Shown in pieces: positions 39,333-43,033 of a DNA stretch of 43,033 nt; position 1 is the first letter of the stretch, and each line of letters starts with the position of its first letter. The translations under genes were made by a program, and so were the position numbers. The notes below the pieces were generated by a model. That model was not told the DNA's origin, ran no database searches, and worked only from the letters and a program-made list of their open reading frames with translations. This DNA comes from Nocardioides sp. IC4_145 (GTDB lineage: Bacteria > Actinomycetota > Actinomycetes > Propionibacteriales > Nocardioidaceae): positions 1 through 43,033 of the forward strand of contig NZ_JAANMS010000043.1 of assembly GCF_011250565.1 (NCBI RefSeq), written 5' to 3'.

Positions 39333-41630
39333 TCAGTTGACCCGGACGGTCATGAACCCCTGCTTCTCGTTGCTGTTCACCACGCGGATGGTGGTGCCGC
39401 TGCCGGCGACGCGGACGCTGCCCTGCGGGTTGGCGGGGTCGTAGTAGCGGTCCGGGTCGCTGTCGTCGAAGACCGGCGACTGCTGCCGCGACGGCACGTC
39501 GAGCGTGGTCATCCCGCCGGCGGTCTCGCGGTGCAGGCTGATCGCGTCGGTGCGGCCGAGGCCGAAGGTGGCGTCGAACGAGCCGATCCGGTTGCGCGCG
39601 AGCGTGCCGTCGGACCAGCGCAGCGCGCTCGCGTCGGCGTCGACCGGGAGGGCCTCACCAGCACCGGGGTGCTGGCTGGTGTTGTTGTCGGCGAAGAGGC
39701 CGTTGACGTACCAGACGAGCATGCCGTTCTGGTACGGGAAGCGCTCGACCCGGTCCGGCGCGGAGACGCCCCAGCCGAAGTTGTACGGGCCCTCGGCGAG
39801 GGTGGTGTCGTAGCCGGCGTACTGGCGGTTCTCGGCGAGGTAGTAGTGGGTGTACTCCTCGATGTACGAACCGTCCTCGACCGCCACGAAGCCGTCGCGC
39901 GTCCACGCCTCGTCGCCGTCCTCGAAGCCGGTGGTCAGCGCCGAGCCGACGGCCACGTCGTCGACCTTCAGGCCGAGCTCGTGGTACGCCGCGTCGTTGA
40001 ACATCCGGAACCGGACCTGCGCCTGCTCGCCGGCGTACGCCGCCAGATCGGCGCTCAGGTCGACCCACTGGCCCTCGGAGGAGCCGGTGATCCCGTGGCC
40101 GTCGTTCTGGCCGTTGGGGTCGGTGTCGGTGGAGAGGTTGGTCGCCAGCGGGGTGAAGGTCGACCCGCCGTCGGTGGAGACCTCGGCGTAGGCGTAGTCC
40201 CAGTCCGTCTCGATCTGGTAGTCGACCTTCGCGGTCAGCGTCGCGCCCTCGGGGACCGTGAACGCGGGGCTGGTGGCCGTCGCGGTCCGGTCGTCCCCGG
40301 TGCCGGAGTAGAGGTAGCGGCTGCCGGACGCGGCCGGGCCGACCTCGGTCTCGGTGGTGCCGTTCGGCAGGTTGACGAGGACGGCCTGCGGCGACTTGGT
40401 CGCGTGGTAGGCCGGACCGAGCTTGACCTGCGCGGACTGCCCGGCGCGGACGGTGGCGTGGTCGAGCCAGCCGAGGAACAGCTTCTCGTGCGGGCCCATC
40501 GAGTTGGGCAGGGTGCCGATGGCGTCGTCGTCGGCGTGGCTGAGCCAGGAGCCGGAGCTCATGAGCGTCCAGAAGGCCGTGCCGTTCTCGCCGCCGTTGG
40601 TGTCGTAGTAGTCGGGCAGGCCGAGGTCGTGGGCGAACTCGTGGGCGAAGACCCCGAGGCCGCCGTTCTCCGGCTCGGTGGTGTAGTCGCGGATCCAGAT
40701 CCCCGTGTCACCGATCTCGACGCCGCCGTGCTTGGCGCCGTCGGGGCCGACCGGCGCGGTCGGGCGGACCGCCCAGCGGTGCGACCAGATGGCCGACTCG
40801 GGTGCGCCCGCCTCCTCGCCCTCGCCGGCGTGGATGGCCTGGAAGTGGTCGATGTAGCCGTCGGGCTCGGCGAAGTCGCCGTCCCCGTCGTGGTCGAAGC
40901 GGTCCCAGACGTCGAAGCGCTCGAGGTAGTCCTGGATCTCGGCGTCGGACTTGCCGGCGGCCTCCTGGGACTCCAGCCACGCGGTGGCGGCGTCGGAGAT
41001 GAAGCGGGTCATGTCCTGGTTCGACTCGGTCATGCCGTAGCTGGCCGAGTTGTACGGCACGGTCACCCAGTCACTGACGTCGCCCTGGACGTCGAAGCGG
41101 CCCGAGGACATCTCGTCGTAGACCTGGCGGAACGACGCGCCGCCCTCCTCGGGCATGCCGTGGAAGAACATGTCCATGAAGTGCGAGCGGTCGAACGTCT
41201 CGCGCCAGTAGGTGCTGTTGTCGTCCTCGGCCGGCTCCTCGATCTGGCCGTGCCGCGGGCCGGCGCCCTCGGCCGGGAAGCGCGGGTCGACCTGGTCGCC
41301 GAAGTCGACGAGGAAGGAGAGCAGCTGAGCGGTCTCCTGGGTGCCGTACTCGACCCACTGGCCGGGCGCGACCTTGACGGCCTCCGAGCCGCCGCGGTCC
41401 TGGGGCTTCACCTGGCCGGTGACGACGAGCTCGGTGGCGCGGGCCTTGCCGGCGCGGCGCTTGGTCTCGAGCGGGTCGGGACGGTCGTCGGCCTTGGCCT
41501 GGCCGGCCGTCTGGTGGGTGGTGGCGTCCGGGTCGGCGGCAGGGGTCGCCGTGGCCGGTGCTGCGACGGCGCCGGCGGCGAGCCCGAGGGCTGCGGCCAC
41601 GCCGAGGACGCTCGTGGTGCGTCTGTTCAC
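39333..41630 (-). CDS. Secreted M6-family (immune inhibitor A-like) metalloprotease
   Basis: 765 residues. A Sec signal peptide (MNRRTTSVLGVAAALGLAAGAVAAPATA) precedes a propeptide region rich in Asp and Lys. The catalytic M6 domain has zinc motif HEFAHDLGLPDYYD with His330, Glu331, His334 and a later metal Asp. FWTLMSSGSWL is the conserved Met-turn block. C-terminal beta domains carry VSTDGGSTFTPLATN. These proteases degrade secreted proteins; some act on host factors, but nothing here shows a pathogen context. ATG 41630 follows GGAGGAAC. The upstream 200 bp holds its promoter region, without a clear -10. Confidence 0.93.
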   Translation of the reverse strand: MNRRTTSVLGVAAALGLAAGAVAAPATATPAADPDATTHQTAGQAKADDRPDPLETKRRAGKARATELVVTGQVKPQDRGGSEAVKVAPGQWVEYGTQETAQLLSFLVDFGDQVDPRFPAEGAGPRHGQIEEPAEDDNSTYWRETFDRSHFMDMFFHGMPEEGGASFRQVYDEMSSGRFDVQGDVSDWVTVPYNSASYGMTESNQDMTRFISDAATAWLESQEAAGKSDAEIQDYLERFDVWDRFDHDGDGDFAEPDGYIDHFQAIHAGEGEEAGAPESAIWSHRWAVRPTAPVGPDGAKHGGVEIGDTGIWIRDYTTEPENGGLGVFAHEFAHDLGLPDYYDTNGGENGTAFWTLMSSGSWLSHADDDAIGTLPNSMGPHEKLFLGWLDHATVRAGQSAQVKLGPAYHATKSPQAVLVNLPNGTTETEVGPAASGSRYLYSGTGDDRTATATSPAFTVPEGATLTAKVDYQIETDWDYAYAEVSTDGGSTFTPLATNLSTDTDPNGQNDGHGITGSSEGQWVDLSADLAAYAGEQAQVRFRMFNDAAYHELGLKVDDVAVGSALTTGFEDGDEAWTRDGFVAVEDGSYIEEYTHYYLAENRQYAGYDTTLAEGPYNFGWGVSAPDRVERFPYQNGMLVWYVNGLFADNNTSQHPGAGEALPVDADASALRWSDGTLARNRIGSFDATFGLGRTDAISLHRETAGGMTTLDVPSRQQSPVFDDSDPDRYYDPANPQGSVRVAGSGTTIRVVNSNEKQGFMTVRVN

Positions 41631-41829
41631 GTGTTCCTCCGAGATGGTTCCGAGAGGCCGCGCGGGGGCGCGGCCGGCGTCACCCGACCACTGCGGAGGT
41701 GGTGCACGGAAGGGCCCGGGCGCTCCTTCGCCGCTTCGTTACGAACTCGAGACCAAGCGCGCCCGGGTGTCACATCTCGCACTACCGCAGCTCAGCGCGG
41801 CGCGCACCTGTCCCTTCGGGTGAGGCGGG

Positions 41830-42297
41830 TCAGCCGCGGGCGCGCGCCTCGGGGCCGAGCACCTTGGTGCGCGTCGGGTCGTCGAGGTTCGTCTCGACCT
41901 CGAAGGTGCGCCGGTAGCCGGTGTGCTGGATCCGCCACCCGTCGACGGTGCGCACGTAGCGGTCGGAGTAGATCGCGCCGCCCTCGAGGGAGAAGCGGAA
42001 GGCGTCGACGATGACCTTGTCGTGGAGGTACCACGTGCCGCTCGCGCGGTCCGGGTCGTCGGGGTCGAGGTCGACCTCGGGGTGGTGCGCCTGGTGCATG
42101 GTCAGCACGCCCTCCCCCATGTTGCGACGCATGAAGTCGACCAGCGACGTCGGCTCGTCGAAGACCAGCCCGTTGTAGTCCGCGGTCGCGTCGGGCGCGA
42201 AGCAGTCCGCGAACTCCGCCCAGCTCTTGGTGTCCAGGCAGCGCAGGTAGCGGTACTTCAGCCGCGTGATCGCAGCGACGTCGGCCAGCTCGTCCAT
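41830..42297 (-). CDS. NTF2/SnoaL-like protein (limonene hydroxylase/ring-hydroxylating beta-like fold)
   Basis: 155 residues. DVAAITRLKYRYLRCLDTKSWAEFADCFAPDATADY, then LVDFMRRNMGEGVLTMHQAHHPEVDL and GWRIQHTGYRRTFEVE, form the cone-shaped SnoaL/NTF2-like fold. In many actinobacterial catabolic clusters these sit beside SDR enzymes and act on small polycyclic or steroid-like ligands. ATG 42297 is used because GGGAGG precedes it; ATG 42315, overlapping the SDR stop, is an alternative. Enzyme activity is not predictable. It is co-transcribed with the SDR gene. Confidence 0.85.
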   Translation of the reverse strand: MDELADVAAITRLKYRYLRCLDTKSWAEFADCFAPDATADYNGLVFDEPTSLVDFMRRNMGEGVLTMHQAHHPEVDLDPDDPDRASGTWYLHDKVIVDAFRFSLEGGAIYSDRYVRTVDGWRIQHTGYRRTFEVETNLDDPTRTKVLGPEARARG

Positions 42298-42311
42298 GGT
42301 GGTCCTCCCAC

Positions 42312-43033
42312 TCATCCGAAGAACGCCTGCCCGCCGTCGAGCGGCAGGGTCGCGCCGGTCAGGTACCGCATGTCCGGCCCCAGCAGCGCCACGACCGCGC
42401 GGCCGATGTCCTGCTCGGGGTCGCCGATGCGACGCATCGGGATGGAGGCGACGAACTCCGCGGCCTCCTCGGGGTGGTTCTCGGTCCACCACTTCAGGCC
42501 CGGCGAGAGCGCGTGCGGCGCGATCGCGTTGACCCGGATGCCGTCGGGCGCCCACTCCACGGCCGCGGTGCGGGTCAGCGAGCGCAGCGCGGTCTTCGCC
42601 GCGGCGTACGGGCCGTAGGTCGTGGGGTCCCACCGCACCATCGCCGAGGTGACGAGGTTGATGATCGAGCCGTCGCCAGTCGCCTTGAGGTGCGGGTGGG
42701 CGGCCCGCATCAGCGCGAACGCCGCGAACGGGCCGGTGCGGAAGCCCTTCTGGAAGAGGTGGTCGTCCACCTCGAGCAGCTTCTTGCCGACCGCGCCCGC
42801 GTAGGCGTTGTTGACCAGGACGTCGAGGCGGCCGAACCGCTCCACGGTCTCCGCGACGACACCCGGGAGCCGCTCCAGCTCGGCGACGTCGCAGGCGATC
42901 GCGTGGGCGTCCGCGCCGCGCTCGCGGACCAGCCGGCAGGTCTCCTCGAGCTTCTCCGGCGTCCGGCCCACGACCGCGACCGACACCCCCCCGGAGGCCA
43001 GCGCGAGCGCGATGCCCTGCCCGACCCCCTGCC
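42312..43033 (-). CDS. Short-chain dehydrogenase/reductase, N-terminus cut by window edge
   Basis: About 240 codons are present. The Rossmann glycine motif appears as GQGVGQGIALALA at the very start, so only a short N-terminal piece is missing. NNAYAGAVG follows near residue 80 of the visible part, Ser in SAMVRW and the catalytic YxxxK as YAAAK, then PLDGGQAFFG at the C-terminus. It is a classical SDR of the FabG-like type with NAD(P). Its stop lies 15 bp before the NTF2-like start. Substrate is unknown. Confidence 0.92.
   Translation of the reverse strand, partial: QGVGQGIALALASGGVSVAVVGRTPEKLEETCRLVRERGADAHAIACDVAELERLPGVVAETVERFGRLDVLVNNAYAGAVGKKLLEVDDHLFQKGFRTGPFAAFALMRAAHPHLKATGDGSIINLVTSAMVRWDPTTYGPYAAAKTALRSLTRTAAVEWAPDGIRVNAIAPHALSPGLKWWTENHPEEAAEFVASIPMRRIGDPEQDIGRAVVALLGPDMRYLTGATLPLDGGQAFFG

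Noticed and set aside
38301..42014. A 1237-codon plus-strand open frame over the helicase N-terminus and M6 protease
   Set aside because: Antisense shadow; no recognisable domain and it crosses a noncoding hairpin region.

Overview
The window is very GC-rich DNA with many GTG starts and repeated 4-bp ATGA/GTGA stop-start overlaps. Its proteins (wax ester synthase/DGAT, DesA3-like desaturase, DUF222/HNH remnant, DinB2-like polymerase) and an intergenic GGTTGAGGA...TCTCGAAACC repeat point to a high-GC actinobacterium, most likely Nocardioides or another member of the Nocardioidaceae. This assignment comes from recognition, not from a search.

Layout. 1-5.7 kb: an edge-cut DinB2-like polymerase coupled to a FUSC-type membrane protein, a small anchored protein, a WS/DGAT acyltransferase, an orphan beta-class adenine methyltransferase and a matrixin-like metalloprotease. 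5.8-9.3 kb: a secreted S15-type hydrolase, a secreted phosphodiester glycosidase-domain protein and a Mug/TDG glycosylase. 9.3-13.5 kb: hypothetical genes, a four-gene minus-strand operon with two paralogous catalase-like proteins around a DksA/TraR protein and a metallophosphoesterase, and a decayed HNH gene. 13.6-18.5 kb: gluconokinase, alpha/beta hydrolase, a 48-residue ORF, DUF2237, a winged-helix protein, an RlmC-type rRNA methyltransferase, a rhodanese lipoprotein and an aldo/keto reductase. 18.6-23.6 kb: VOC protein, a pair of acyl-CoA dehydrogenases, MOSC protein and acyl desaturase.

The most notable region is 23.7-35.6 kb, a self-contained selenocysteine locus. A formate dehydrogenase operon (fdhA-fdhB-nrfD, minus strand) has an in-frame TGA at the metal-binding position of FdhA. 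A 7-bp hairpin with a GGUCU loop follows 18 nt downstream of it. Next come a two-gene regulatory unit with a palindromic operator over its start codon, selD, a selC tRNA-Sec gene with long variable arm and UCA anticodon, a secreted lysine-rich protein, selA and selB. A perfect 40-bp palindrome abutting a 26-bp inverted repeat lies between the divergent selD and selC. Everything needed to decode the UGA in fdhA (SelD, tRNA-Sec, SelA, SelB) is within about 10 kb of it.

35.6-43 kb: a SWIM/SNF2 helicase, a 400-bp noncoding stretch with several hairpins, a secreted M6 metalloprotease, and an NTF2-like protein coupled to an edge-cut SDR oxidoreductase.

A recurring regulatory theme is a TANNNT -10 hexamer 6-7 nt before the start codon (or before the tRNA-Sec 5' end). 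This suggests many leaderless transcripts, including selD and probably selA.
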